From: Elymus sibiricus
Taxonomy: Eukaryota > Streptophyta > Magnoliopsida > Poales > Poaceae
Direction: 5' to 3'
Assembly: GCA_039707655.1 (NCBI GenBank)
Contig: CM077665.1
Location: 312,914,486-312,978,485 of the forward strand
Length of the DNA: 64,000 nucleotides
Shown here: piece after piece, positions 33,611-45,545 of the stretch
Layout: each line of letters begins with the position of its first letter
Numbering within the stretch: the stretch's first letter is position 1
Position numbers and translations under genes: made by a program
Notes under the pieces: generated by a model
Told to the model about the DNA's origin: nothing
Database searches by the model: none
The model's input: only the letters and a program-made list of their open reading frames with translations

Positions 33611-35390
33611 TGTTGGGGAACGTTGCATGGGAAACAAAAATTTTCCTACGCACACGCAAGATCTATCCATGGTGATGATCATCTATGAGAGGGAGAGTGG
33701 ATCTACATACCCTTGTAGATCGCTAAGCGGGAAGCGTTAAGAAACGTGGTTGATGTAGTCGAACGTCTTCGCGATCCAAATCGCTAGTCGTCCCGCGATC
33801 CAATCACGATCTAGTGACGAATGGACGACACCTCCGCGTTCAGCACACGTACAGCTCGATGACGATCTCCGCCTTCTTAATCCATCAAGAGGGGGCGGAG
33901 AGGTAGATGAGATCTCCAACAGCATGATGGCGTGGTGGTGGTGGTGGTGGAGTTATCCAGGCAGTGCTTCGCCTAAGCTTTACCGGAATCTATTTGGTGG
34001 AGGAACTAGAGAATAGAGAACTAGCACATGGACTTGTGTCTTTGGGGGCTCTATTCCTCTAGTATACATAGGAGGGAGAGGGAGGAGCAAGCCTCCCTAG
34101 GGTTTCCCCTAGAGGTCGGCCGAACCAGGGCAAGGAGGAGTCCAATCCACTTCCTACTAGGAGGTGGATTCATATTAGGAAGGAGTCCTATTCCTTCCTA
34201 TCTCCACCTTTTTTCCTCTTGGGCATATGGGCCCTTATGGGGTCGGTTACCCAGCCCATTAGGGGCTGTTGCGCCACCTCTTGGGCCCATGTGCCCCCAG
34301 GGTGGGTGGGCCCCACCCAGTGGACCCCCGGAACCCATTCGTCACTCCCGATACAGTACCGGAAATACCCGAAACTTTTCTGGAACCCAAATACCACCTT
34401 CCTATATATAAATGTTTACCTCCGGACCAGTCCGGAGCTCCTCATGACGTCCAGGATCTCATCCGGGACTCCGAACAACATTCGGTTACCAACACTTACA
34501 TCTCAATACTACCGAAACGTCACCGAACGTTAAGTGTGCAGACCTTGCGGGTTCGAGAACTATGTAGACATGACCGAGACACCACTACGGTCAATAACCA
34601 ATAGTGGGATCTGGATGCCCATATTGGTTCCTACATATTCTACGAAGATCTTTATCGGTTGAACCTCTATGTCAAGGATCCAGTTAATCCCGTATGCTGT
34701 TCCCTTTGTTCTTCGGTATGTTACTTGCCCGAGATTAGATCATCGGTATCTCTATACCTAGTTCAATCTAGTTACCGGCAAGTCTCTTTACTCATTCCGT
34801 AATACAAGATCCCATGGCTAACACTTTAGTCACTTTGCTTGCAAGGCTTATTGTGATGTTGTATTACCGAGTGGGCCCTGAGATACCTCTTTGTCACACG
34901 GAGTAACAAATCCCAGTCTCGATCCATGTCAGCTCAACAGACACCCTTGGAGATACCTGTAGAGCATCTCTATAGTCACCCAGTTACGTTGCGACGTTTG
35001 ATACACACAAGGTATTCCTCCGGTGTCAGTGAGATACATGATCTCATGGTTATAGGAACAGATACTTGACATGCAGAAAACTATAGCAATAAACTGACAC
35101 GATCATATGCTACGTTTATAGTTTGGGTCTTGTCCATCACATCATTCTCCTAATGATGTGATCCCGTTATCAAATGACATCTCATGTCTATGGCTAGGAA
35201 ACCTTGACCATCTTTGATCAACGAGCTAGTCTACTAGAGGCATACTAGGGACACAGTGTTGTCTATTTATCCACACATGCAATTGAGTTTCCAATCAATA
35301 CAATTATAGCATGGATAATAAACGATTATCATGAACTAGGAAATATAATAATAACCACTTTATTATTGCCTCTAGGGCATATTTCCAATA
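33611..35390 (-). repeat. Angela-type 5' LTR (1780 bp)
   Basis: It ends at 33611 with CGTTCCCCAACA (minus). Its first bases at 35390 read TATTGGAAATATGCC, so the terminal TG has become TA. Confidence 0.92.
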
Positions 35391-35395
35391 GCTAC

Positions 35396-35910
35396 TGCCT
35401 ACGGACCCGTAGGTGTATGGTGGACTACTCACGCATCATCGGAGAGGCACCTATGTAGAAGATGAACCCCTCCGTGATGGTGTTAGATTGGATCTTGATG
35501 CTCTGGAACTTGCGGCGGCTGGATGTGGTTTTCGTCGACTCCCCTAGGGGTTTCTGAATATTTGGGTATTTATAGGCATCAGAGGCGGTGGAGGGGGCCC
35601 CGTGGAGGGTACAACCCACCAGGGCGCGCCCGCGCCCTGGTGGGTTGTGGCCTCCACAGCCCACCTCTCTGGCACTTCTTTGGTCCAAAAAAATCTCCAA
35701 AATGTTTCGTCGCGATTGGACTCCATTTGGTATCGATATTCTGCGAAGTAAAGAAAAAGAAAAAACAGCAACCGGCACTTTGGCACTATGTCAATACGTT
35801 AGTCCCAAAAAATGATATAAAGTTGCTATAAAGTGATTGTAAAACATCCAAGAATGATTATATAACAGCATGGAACAAGCAAAAATTATAGATACGTTGG
35901 AGACGTATCA
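35396..35910 (-). repeat. E1 left LTR, U3 fragment
   Basis: Ends at 35910 with the family start TGATACGTCTCCAACG read on the minus strand. A minus-strand TATA (CTATAAATA, about 35568-35576) lies inside. The GCTAC at 35391-35395 is the second copy of the Angela target duplication. Confidence 0.88.
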
Positions 35911-38397
35911 GCATCCCCAAGCTTAATTCCTACTCGTCCGCGAGTAGGTAAATGATAAAAACAGAATTTTTGATATGGAATGCTGCCTAACATGTTCATC
36001 TCATATTCTTTTCTTTTGTAGCATGTACATTTGGACTTTTAGATGATTCAAAGCAATAGTCTAGTTTTAACATAATGACTTCAATACTCAAGCATGCCAA
36101 CAAGCAACCATGTCTTTCAAAATATCAACACTAAAGAAAGTTTTCCCTAGCCCATCATGCTCAATCATTGATCCATTCATGAAACACACTCAAATATTAG
36201 CTACACCCAATGCTCAAGTACGATCATAGTGCCCCCTAGTTGGTGCTTTATAAGAGAAGATGGAGACTCAAAGTAAAAATGAAAATTGCATAAAGTAAAT
36301 TGATAGGTCCTTCGCAGAGGGAAGTAGAGATTTGTAGAGGAGCTAGAGCTCAAAGTTTTAAATTGAGAAAAATAATTTGGGTGGCTTGCCTTTCCTGTCA
36401 ACGAAAACGACAAAGTAGCTCACAATACTTTCCATGCTAGATATATCATAGGCGGTTCCCAAACAGAAAATAAAGTTTATTCCTTTTTCCACCATTCTTT
36501 CACATTCCATGGCGGGCCATATCCACGGTTGCCTTCCATACCAACACTTTCCAAGGAATTTATTATTTGACAACATAAAGTAAATATTTTTTCATTTTCA
36601 TTTCGGGAATGGGCATCCCTATTACCGCCGCACTCTCGTGCAATGACAAGTGAATAAACACTCATCTTGAGAATAACACATCGCATGGACAAATATTGGA
36701 CACTCCCTACCGTTTCACGAGCGGTACGAGCACACAAAAGAGAAGTTTATTTTGAAAATTAGAGATTGCACATACAAATTTGCTTGGAATGGCACGGAAA
36801 TACCGCATATAGGTAGGTATGGTGGACTCATAAGGCAAAACTTGGTTTAAGGATTTTGGATGCACAAGTAGTATTTCTACTTAGTACAAATGGAGGCTAG
36901 CAAATAGATTGAGAAGCAACCAAACCAAGAAACGAAAATTCAGATAAGCGAGCATTGAGCATAACTAACACCGAATAATGCACCATAAGTAGGATGTAAT
37001 TTCATTGCATATTGACTTTCGTACTTGCATAGGGAATCACAAACCTTAACACCAATATTCTTACTAAAGCATAATTACTCACTAACATGACTCACATATT
37101 ACTATCATCATGTCTAAAAACTATTACAAAGAATCAAGTTTAATTTGTCCAATGATCTTCATGAAAGTTTTTATTATATCCTCCTTGGATATCTATCACT
37201 CTGGGACTAGTTTCATATATTGCCATTGCTTTTGACAAGCTCAAACAAATTTAAGTGAAGCACATGAGCATAGAGTTTTCATCTCTCATAAAGGTATAAG
37301 TGAAGCATGAGAGGATTTCTTCAAAATTTACTAACTCTCAAATTAATCTAAGTGAAGCATGAGAGTATTTCTACAAAAATTTCCAAGCACACCATGCTCA
37401 AAAACATATACATGAAGTACTAGTGCAATTCTATATCCCAAAAAGTTTAAGTGAAGCATATAGAGCAATTCTAACAAATCATAGCAGAACTTTGCCTCTC
37501 CCAAATAGGTGTGTCCAGCAAGGATACAAGTGACAAACTAACAAGCAAAGCAAGCAAAGACTCAAATGATACAAGACGCTCCAAGCAAAACTCATGATAT
37601 GTGACGAATAAAAATATAGCTCCAAGTAAAATACTGATGGTCGTTAGAAGAAAGAGGGGATGCCACTCGGGGGCATCCCCAAGATTAGTTGCTTGTTTCT
37701 CTTTGGATATATCTTGGGGGTGCTGTAGCATCCCCAAGCTTAGCCTCTTTTCACTCCTTATTCCTTCATCCATTGTGATCTCACCCAAAACTTGAAAACT
37801 TCAATCACACAAAACTCAACAAAATTTCGTGAGATCCGTTAGTATAATAAAGCAAATCACTACTTTTGGTGCTGTTGCAAACCCATTCATATTTTTTATT
37901 GAATTATACCTAATATATTTTAACTTTACCAGGGCTCATACCCTTCAATATAACCCATAGATTCATCAAAACAAGCACACAATGCAACGAAAATAGAATA
38001 TGTCTTAAACATAACACTCTGTAGTAATCTGTACTCTAACCATACTTCTGTAACTCTAAAAATTCTGAAAAATTAGGACAACGTAAAGAATTTGTATAGC
38101 AACACTGTGTTAAAATTTTAGCTCAAGATCACGTTCCAGTAAAAAAACGAAAATTCGAACAATGGACACAAAGTTTATCTTTCAGATTCAGCATCGCTTC
38201 TACTCATCTTATGAATCATCCTAAAGGCTCTACTTGGCACAAACACTAAATAAACCATAAAAACAAAATCATAATAGAGGCATAATTGTGTCACCACTCA
38301 AAAACAGAAAGGAAAAAGCAAAAATAAATTTATTCATTGGGTTGCCTCCCAACAAGCGCTATCGTTTTACGCCCCTAGCTAGGCATAACGAATTGTT
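35911..38397 (-). other. E1 3' noncoding region
   Basis: About 2.5 kb, nearly collinear with E2 40748-43239. It holds the polypurine tract AAGCTTGGGGATGC (minus, next to 35911), a CTACTCG/CGAGTAG hairpin (35930-35947), a GGGGATGCC/GGCATCCCC hairpin (37656-37680), further AAGCTTGGGGATGC-like copies near 37733, repeated AAGTGAAGCA(C/T) words (37250-37460), and a block GGGAGGCAACCC (minus, 38339-38386) just after the ORF stop. No gene. Confidence 0.75.
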
Positions 38398-38583
38398 TCA
38401 AGTATTGTCATCTTTGGTTTTCGTAGAGGTGTTTTTGTCAAGAGGTTTTGCAAATAAAACTTGGAACACATTATCCATAATAACCTTAGCATTATCAAGT
38501 TGTCCCTCTATGTACCCGCTTTGATTCCCTTCCACAATCCAAGAATATTGTTGGTTTACATCATTGAAAACTTGTTGTATCAT
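38398..38583 (-). pseudogene. E1 residual ORF, C-terminal remnant
   Basis: Sixty-one codons ending TKTKDDNT and a stop at 38398. E2 has the same final residues (SKTKDDNT, stop 43240), so the gag-protease gene has been deleted down to its last codons. The rest of the 61 codons does not resemble gag or protease. The leader before it, from the primer site, resembles the E2 leader. Confidence 0.6.
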
Positions 38584-38741
38584 GTCTAAAACGGGGAATT
38601 CGTGAAGTGGAGGAGAGGAAAACGAGAGGCAAATGGAAAATAATGTAATTGCAAGGAGTTGAGATTTGTGATTAGGAACCTAGTAGATGATGATGATGTC
38701 TCCTCGGCCCCAGAGATTGGCACATAGAAGAGACCGCTTCC

Positions 38742-38759
38742 TCCCCGGTAACGGTGCCA
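38742..38759 (-). other. E1 primer binding site, tRNA-Asp type
   Basis: The minus strand reads TGGCACCGTTACCGGGGA, two mismatches from the perfect tRNA-Asp complement, and lies 10 nt from the LTR. Confidence 0.75.
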
Positions 38760-38769
38760 GAAATTCCCA

Positions 38770-39278
38770 AGACGTGGATTGAGACTGTGTCTGTATTTCC
38801 CCAAAGAGGAAGGGATGATGCAACATAGCGACGGTAAGTATTTCCCTCAGTTATGAAACCAAGTTATCGAACCAGTAGGAGGATCACCACCACCTAATAA
38901 GTAGCACCTGCACACAAATAACAAATACTTGCAACCCGACGCGTAAGAGATGTTGTCAATCTCTCTACGGTAAAAACATAGATTAGGTAGTGATAGATAG
39001 GAGAGATAGATCTCTCAAGAACATAAAATAAAAAGGGCAAATGAAAACTGCAGCAATGTATTTTTGGGTTTTGGTATAGTAGATCTGAAAACAAAGAGGC
39101 AAAAAGATAGATCGGAAAGCACTATGTTGGAAAAGTAGACCCGGGGGCCGTAGGTTTCACTAGTGGCTTCTCTCATGAGTATAGCACACGATGGGTGAAC
39201 AAATTACTATTGGGTAATTGATAGAAGATCAAATAATCATGACGATATCCAAGGCGATGATCATTATATAGGCATCAC
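38770..39278 (-). repeat. E1 right (5') LTR, first fragment
   Basis: Matches the E2 LTRs but begins AGACGTGG in place of TGACGTGG. It is cut at 39278 by E2; ATCAC (39274-39278) is the target duplication. Confidence 0.85.
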
Positions 39279-40747
39279 TGACGTGGCTTGGACTGCGTCG
39301 GTATTTCCCCAAAGAGGAAGGGATGATGCAGCACAGCGACGGTAAGTATTTCCCTCAGTTATGAAACCAAGGTTATCGAACCAGTAGGAGGATCACCACC
39401 ACCCAATAAGCAGCACCTGCACACAAACAATAAATACTTGCAACCCGACGCGAAAGAGAGGTTGTCAATCTCTCTACGGTAAATAGATAGATTAGGTAGT
39501 GATAGATAGGAGAGATAGATCTCTCAAGAACACAAATAAAAAGAGTAAATATGCAGCAATATATTTTTGGGTTTTTGGTTTTGTAGATCGGAAAACAAAG
39601 ATTGCAAAAAACGTAGATCGGAAAGCAATATGATAGGAAAAGTAGACTCGGGGGCCGTAGGGTTCACTAGTGGCTTCTCTCATGAGTATAGCGCACGGTG
39701 GGTGAACAAATTACTGTTGGGCAATTGATAGAAAATCAAATAGTCATGACGATATCCAAGGCAATGATCATTATATAGGCATCACGGCCAATATAGATAG
39801 ACCAACTTCTGCCTGCATCTACCTCTATTACTCCACACATCGACCCATATCCAGCATGCATCTAGTGTATTAAGTTCAAGGAAAAACGGAGTAATGCAAT
39901 AAGAACGATGACATGATGTATACTAGATCTATTCATGTAGGACTAGACCCCATCTTGTTATCCTTAAAAGCAACGATACATGTGTGTCTTGCTGCCCCTT
40001 CTGTCACTGGGAAAGAACACCGCAAGATCGAACCCATCACAAAGCACCTCTTCCCATGGCAAGAAAAATCGATCTAGTCGGCCTGACTAAACCAAAGATT
40101 TGATCCCAACAAACAGACCGCAAAAGTTTACATCAAATAGATCTCCAAGTGACCATTGTATTGAGAATCATAAGAGAGAGAGGAAGCCATCTAGCTACTG
40201 CCTACGGACCCGAATGTCTATGGTGGACTACTCACGCATCATCAGAGAGGCACCTATGAGGAAGATGAACTCCTCCGTGATGGTGTTTAGATTGGATCTC
40301 GAGGTTCTGGAACTTGCGGTGGCTGGAATTTTGTTTCGTCGACTCCTCTAGGGTTTTTGGATTTTCTGGGAATTTATAGGCACGATAGTCGGTTGAGGGG
40401 GTGCCGGAGGTGCCCAGCACCCACCAGGCCGCGCTAGGGGGCCTCTGGCGTGCCCTGGTGGGGTTGGCCACACTGGGCCCCCTCTGCTGGTGTTCTTTGG
40501 CCCATATGGTTTCTTCTGGTCTGGAAAAAATCCACAAAAATTCCCGCAGCGTTTTATCTCCGTCTGGTACTAATTTTCTGCGAAGTAAAAAACTAGCAAA
40601 AACATCAACTGACACTTTGGCACTATGTCAATAGGTTAGTCCCAAAAAATGATATAAAGTTGTAATAAAATGACTGTCAAACATCCAAGAATGATAATAT
40701 AACAGCATGGAACAAGCAAAAGTTATAGATACGTTGGAGACGTATCA
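39279..40747 (-). repeat. E2 3' LTR (1469 bp)
   Basis: Reads TGATACGTCTCCAACG at 40747 and ends CCACGTCA at 39279 (minus). It lacks roughly 100 bp near 40100 (from GAAGAAGAAATACG onward) that the other LTR has, while the 5' LTR lacks a short stretch present here. Confidence 0.9.
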
Positions 40748-43239
40748 TCATCCCCAAGCTTAATTCCTACTCGTCCTCGAGTAGGTAAATGATAAAAACA
40801 GATTTTTTGATGTGGAATGCCGCCTAGCATGTTCATCATATTCTTTTCTTCTTTGTATAGCTTGGACATTTGGACTTGCAAATGATTCAAAGCAATAGTC
40901 TAGTTTCAACATAATGACTTCAATACTCAAGCATGTCAACAAGCAACCATGTCTTTCAAAATATCAACACTAAAGAAAGTTATCCCTAGCCCATCATGCT
41001 CAATCATTGATCCATTCACGAAACACACTCAAATATTAGCTATTCCCAATGCTCAAGTACGATCATAGTGCCCCCTAGTTGGTGCTTAAAAGAGAAGATG
41101 GAGACTCAAAGCAAAAATAAAAATTGCATAAAGTAAATAGATAGGCCCTTCGCAGAGGGAAGTAGAGATTTGTGGAGGTGCCAGAGCTCAAAGTTTTAAA
41201 TTGAGAGAGAAAAATATTTTGGGTGGCATGCTTTTCCTGTCAACGAAAACGACAAAGTAGCTCACAATACTTTCCATGCTAGATATATCATAGGCGGTTC
41301 CCAAACAGAAAATAAAGTTTATTCCTTTTTCCACCAAACATTCACTTTCCATGGCGGGCCGTATCCACGGTTGCCTTCCATACCAACACTTTCCAAGGAA
41401 TTTATTATTTGACAACATAAAGTAAATATTTTTTCATTTTCATTTCGGGAATTGGCATCCCTATTACCGCCGCACTCTCGTGCAATGACAAGTGAATAAA
41501 CACTCATCTTGAGAATAACACATCTAGCATGGAAAAATATTGGACATTCCCCACCGTTTCATGGGCGGTACGGGCACACAAAAGAGAAAATTTATTTTGA
41601 AAATTTAGAGAGGGCACATACAAATTTGCTTGGAATGGCATGGAAATACCGCATATAGGTAGGTATGGTGGACTCATAAGGCAAAATTGGTTTAAGGATT
41701 TTGGATGCACAAGTAGTATTTCTACTTAGTACAAATGAAGGCTAGCAAATAGATTGGGAAGCAACCAAACCAAGAAACGAAAAATCACATAAGTGAGCAT
41801 TGAACATAAATAACACCGCATAATGCACCACAAGTAGGATGTAACTTCATTGCATAACTATTGACTTCCGTGCATGCATAGGGAATCACAAACCTTAACA
41901 CCAATATTCCTACTAAAGCATAATTACTCACTAACATGACTCACATATTACTATCATCATGTTTCAAAACTATTACAAGGAATTAAGTTTAATTTGTCCA
42001 ATGATCTTCATGAAAGTTTTTATTATATCCTCCTTGGATATCTATCACTTTGGGACTAGTTTCATATATTGCCATTGCTTTTTCCCAAGCTCAAACAAAT
42101 TTAAGTGAAGCACATGAGCATAAAGATTTCATCTCTCAAAATAGTATAAGTGAAACATGAGAGGATTTCTTCAAAATTTACTAAATCTCAAATTAATCTA
42201 AGTGAAGCATGAGAGTTTTTCTACAAAAATTTCCAAGCACACCGTGCTCAAAAAGATATAAGTGAAACACTAGAGCAATTCTATAGCTCAAAAAGTTTAA
42301 GTGAAGCACATAGAGCAATTCTAACATATCATAGCATAATTTTGGCTCTCTCAAATAGGTGTGTCCAGCAATGATACAAGTGACAAACTAACAAGCAAAG
42401 CAAGCAAAGATACAAGACGCTCCAAGCAAAACTCATGATATGTGACGAATAAAAATATAGCTCCAAGTAAAATACCGATGGTTGTTAGAAGAAAGAGGGG
42501 ATGCCACTCGGGGGCATCCCCAAGCTTAGTTGCTTGTTTCTCTTTGGATATATCTTGGGGGTGCTGTAGCATCCCCAAGCTTAGGCTCTTTTCACTCCTT
42601 ATTCCTTCATCCCTCGTGATCTCACCCAAAACTTGAAAACTTCAATCACACAAAACTCAACAAAATCTTCGTGAGATCCATTAGTATAAGAAAGCAAATC
42701 ATTAATTTATGTACTGTTGTAAACCCATTAAAATTTTGTAATTGCATTATACCTACTGTATTTTAACTTTACCATGGCTTATACCTCCAAATACAAACCA
42801 TAGATTCGTCAAAACAAGCACACAATGCACCAAAAACAGAATCTGTCTCAAACAGAACAGTTTGTAGTAATCTGTACTCTACCCATACTTCTGTAACTCT
42901 AAAAATTCTGAAAAATTAGGAAAACGTAAGGAATTTATATATAAACACTGTGTTAAAATTTCAGCTGAAGATAACGTTCCAGCAAAAAATGAAAATTCAT
43001 ATACTGAACGCAAAGTTTCTGTTTCAGATTCAGCATCACTTCTACTCATCCTATGAATCATCCTAACGGTTCTACTTGGCACAAACACTAAATAAACCAT
43101 AAAAACACAATCATAACAGATGCATAATTGTGTCAACACTCAAAAACAGAAATGAAAAAACCAAAAATTATTTATTCATTGGGTTGCCTCCCAACAAGCG
43201 CTATCGTTTTACGCCCCTAGCTAGGCATATTGGATAGAT
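40748..43239 (-). other. E2 3' noncoding region
   Basis: Collinear with 35911-38397 of E1. Contains the polypurine tract beside 40748, the CTACTCG/CGAGTAG hairpin (40767-40784), the GGGGATGCC/GGCATCCCC hairpin (42497-42521) and the post-ORF block (43181-43230). No gene seen. Confidence 0.75.
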
Positions 43240-43758
43240 TCAAGTATTGTCATCTTTGGTTTTGGATCCGTAGGATGCCCTCATGATTGATTCATATGGT
43301 GGATTAATTCTTGTTCTAGGGAAGTGTTCCATACCCTTTCTCAAGGGAAATTGAAAACGAATATTGCCTTCTTTCATATCAATCACGGCACCTATAGTGT
43401 GTAAAAACGGTCTACCAAGTATAATGGGACAAGACGGATTGCAATCAATATCAAGCACAATAAAATCAATGGGCACATAATTCCTATTTGCAAGAATAAG
43501 AACATCATTAATTCTTTCCAAAGGCTTTTTAATAGTAGAATCCGCCAAATGCAAGTTAAGAGAACATTCTTCCATGTTGGTAAGACCAAGCACATCACAT
43601 AAAGATTTTGGAATCGTGGAAACACTAGCACCCAAATCACACAAAGGAAAGCATTCATAATTTTTAATCTTGACCTTAATGGTAGGTTCCCACTCATCAT
43701 GTAATTTTCTAGGAATAGAAATCTCCAACTCCAACTTTTCTTCAAAAGATTTCATCAT
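43240..43758 (-). CDS. E2 aspartic protease domain, Athila type
   Basis: 172 residues ending SKTKDDNT. CDLGASVSTIPKSL carries the DLGA active-site form usual in Athila proteases, and IILGRPFLHTIGAVID is the second conserved block (ILGRPFL). It would cleave gag. It is separated from gag by a degenerate stretch (43759-43853), so the start shown is only the first Met of the open frame. No RT follows; the stop is followed within about 10 bp by the conserved noncoding block. Confidence 0.8.
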   Translation of the reverse strand: MMKSFEEKLELEISIPRKLHDEWEPTIKVKIKNYECFPLCDLGASVSTIPKSLCDVLGLTNMEECSLNLHLADSTIKKPLERINDVLILANRNYVPIDFIVLDIDCNPSCPIILGRPFLHTIGAVIDMKEGNIRFQFPLRKGMEHFPRTRINPPYESIMRASYGSKTKDDNT

Positions 43759-43853
43759 GGCATCAACGATATGTTTAGTGAAAGCTTTATTTGCTCATAA
43801 GCATGGGGTGAATTCAACATAGATTGCAACAAAGAAATACATTCAATCAAGGA

Positions 43854-45325
43854 TCAGCTATCATAGTTAAAATCTTTGCAATCCAAGATAGTGGGCACAT
43901 CGCTAGTTAAAGTTTTAACCTCTTCGAACCCACTTTCATCAAAACTTTCATCAAGATTTTCACCCTCCAAATTATTGGGACGCCTTGTAGATAAAGTTGA
44001 CTCTACTTCAGTCCCTTCATTATCAATTTTAATATTACTAAACAAGGGATCAATAGAAGAAACACCAATCACTTTAAGATCTACATCATTCTTGTAACGG
44101 CAATCACTAGAAGACGATTTTTCTAAGATTTCTCTTTTAGCTCTAAGCATAGCGGTCCTTTTCTTACTTTCATCCATAGAGACATATAAAGCTTTAATAG
44201 ATTCATCAATCTTAGGCACAAAAGCTTTCAACTTGAGATTTTCAACATCATGAGAAATTCTATCAATGCTTCTAGACATATCATCAATTTTATTCAACTT
44301 TTCTTCTATCGTAGTATTGAAAGCCTTTTGCGCATTGATAAATTATTTAATATTACTCTCAAGATCAGAGGTGTTCCTATTATTATTATTATTATAAGAA
44401 GAATTACCATAGTAATTACCATAATTATTAGAGGAATTTCCAGGAAAAGCCTAGGATTAAAATTACCTCTATAAGCATTGTTATTGAAATTGTTGCGCGA
44501 GACAAAATTCACATCTACAGATTCACTATTTTGCTCAATCAAAGTAGACAAAGGCACATCATTAAGATAAATAGGAGCATTTTTACTAGCAACCAATTTC
44601 ATCAAAGCATCAACTTTATCACTCGAAGTACTAATTTCCTCTACCGAATTAACTTTTTTACTAGTAAGTGCTCTTTCGGTATGCCATTGAGAAAAATTAG
44701 CCATGATATTATCTAGCAATTTAGTAGCTTCACCCAAAGTAATCTCCATAAAAGTACCACCCACGGTGGAATCCAAAAGATTTCTGGAGACAAAATTCAA
44801 CCCCGCATAATTTTTTTGTATGATCATCCAAAGATTCAAACCATGTGTAGGACAATTTCTTATCATCAACTTCATCCTTTCCCAAGATTGGGAAACATGT
44901 TCATGCTCAAGTTGCTTAAAATTCATGATTTGCGTCCTAAGGGAAAGAATTTTCAGGGGAGGAAAATACTTAGTGATAAAAGCATCCTTGCACTTATTCC
45001 AAGAATCGATACTATTACGAGGCAAAGATGAAAACCAAATTTTTGCACGATCCCGCAAGGAAAAAGGAAATAGTTTCAACTTGACAATATCATTGTCCAC
45101 ATATTTTTTCTTTTGCATATCACACAATTCAACGGAAGTGTTTAGATGGGACACGGCATCCTCATTAGGATTACCAGCAAATTGATCTTTCATGACAAGA
45201 TTCAACAAAGCGGAATTAATATCACAAGACTCCACACTAGTGGCGTGAGGAGCAATAGGCGTACTAATAAAATCATTGTTATTAGTATTGGAAAAACCAA
45301 ACAACTTGGTGTTCTCTTGAGTCAT
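43854..45325 (-). pseudogene. E2 gag, frameshifted
   Basis: ATG 45325 (MTQENTKLFGFSN) opens the gene; the longer open frame to 45601 runs back through the primer site and LTR and is not used. Gag core: KLKLFPFSLRDRAKIWFSSL and WNKCKDAFITKYF, as in PF03732. A single-base loss near 44450 puts the Asn-rich linker out of frame. The original frame resumes after a stop near 44345 and covers 44297-43854 (coiled, Lys/Asp/Ser-rich, ending at a stop 43854). No CCHC knuckle is seen; the Asn-rich tract sits where one might be expected. Confidence 0.78.
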
Positions 45326-45517
45326 CGTGACTACGCAAACAAGATTGCAAACAAGGAAGAGATCCGACAAGAAAAAGGGCAAACGAAAAAGAGGGCAACG
45401 ATAGGCAAAAGGCAAATAATATAATTGCAAGGAGATGAGATTTGTGATTAGGAACCTGGTAGATAATGATGGAGTCCCCTCGGCGCCTACGATAGGCACG
45501 TAGAAGAGACTGCTTCC

Positions 45518-45535
45518 TCCCCGGCAACGACGCCA
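45518..45535 (-). other. E2 primer binding site, tRNA-Asp type
   Basis: The minus strand reads TGGCGTCGTTGCCGGGGA, one mismatch from the tRNA-Asp complement, 10 nt from the LTR. Confidence 0.82.
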
Positions 45536-45545
45536 GAAATTCCTT

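Larger units (their letters stand above)
26535..35390 (-). mobile_element. Angela/BARE1/WIS-type Copia retrotransposon, full length (8856 bp)
   Basis: Complete minus-strand element: 5' LTR 33611-35390, leader, one polyprotein gene, polypurine tract, 3' LTR 26535-28315. The target duplication GCTAC is present at 26530-26534 and 35391-35395. The LTR start TGTTGGAAATATGCC and the length of about 1.78 kb are characteristic of this Triticeae group. By eye the first 350 bp of the two LTRs differ at about 20 sites, so the insertion is older than the Sirevirus array. One in-frame stop interrupts the gene. Confidence 0.93.

Noticed and set aside
39279..40747. E2 left LTR as a solo LTR
   Set aside because: A polypurine tract, internal region, primer site and second LTR follow, and ATCAC flanks the whole 7.8 kb, so it is part of a complete element.
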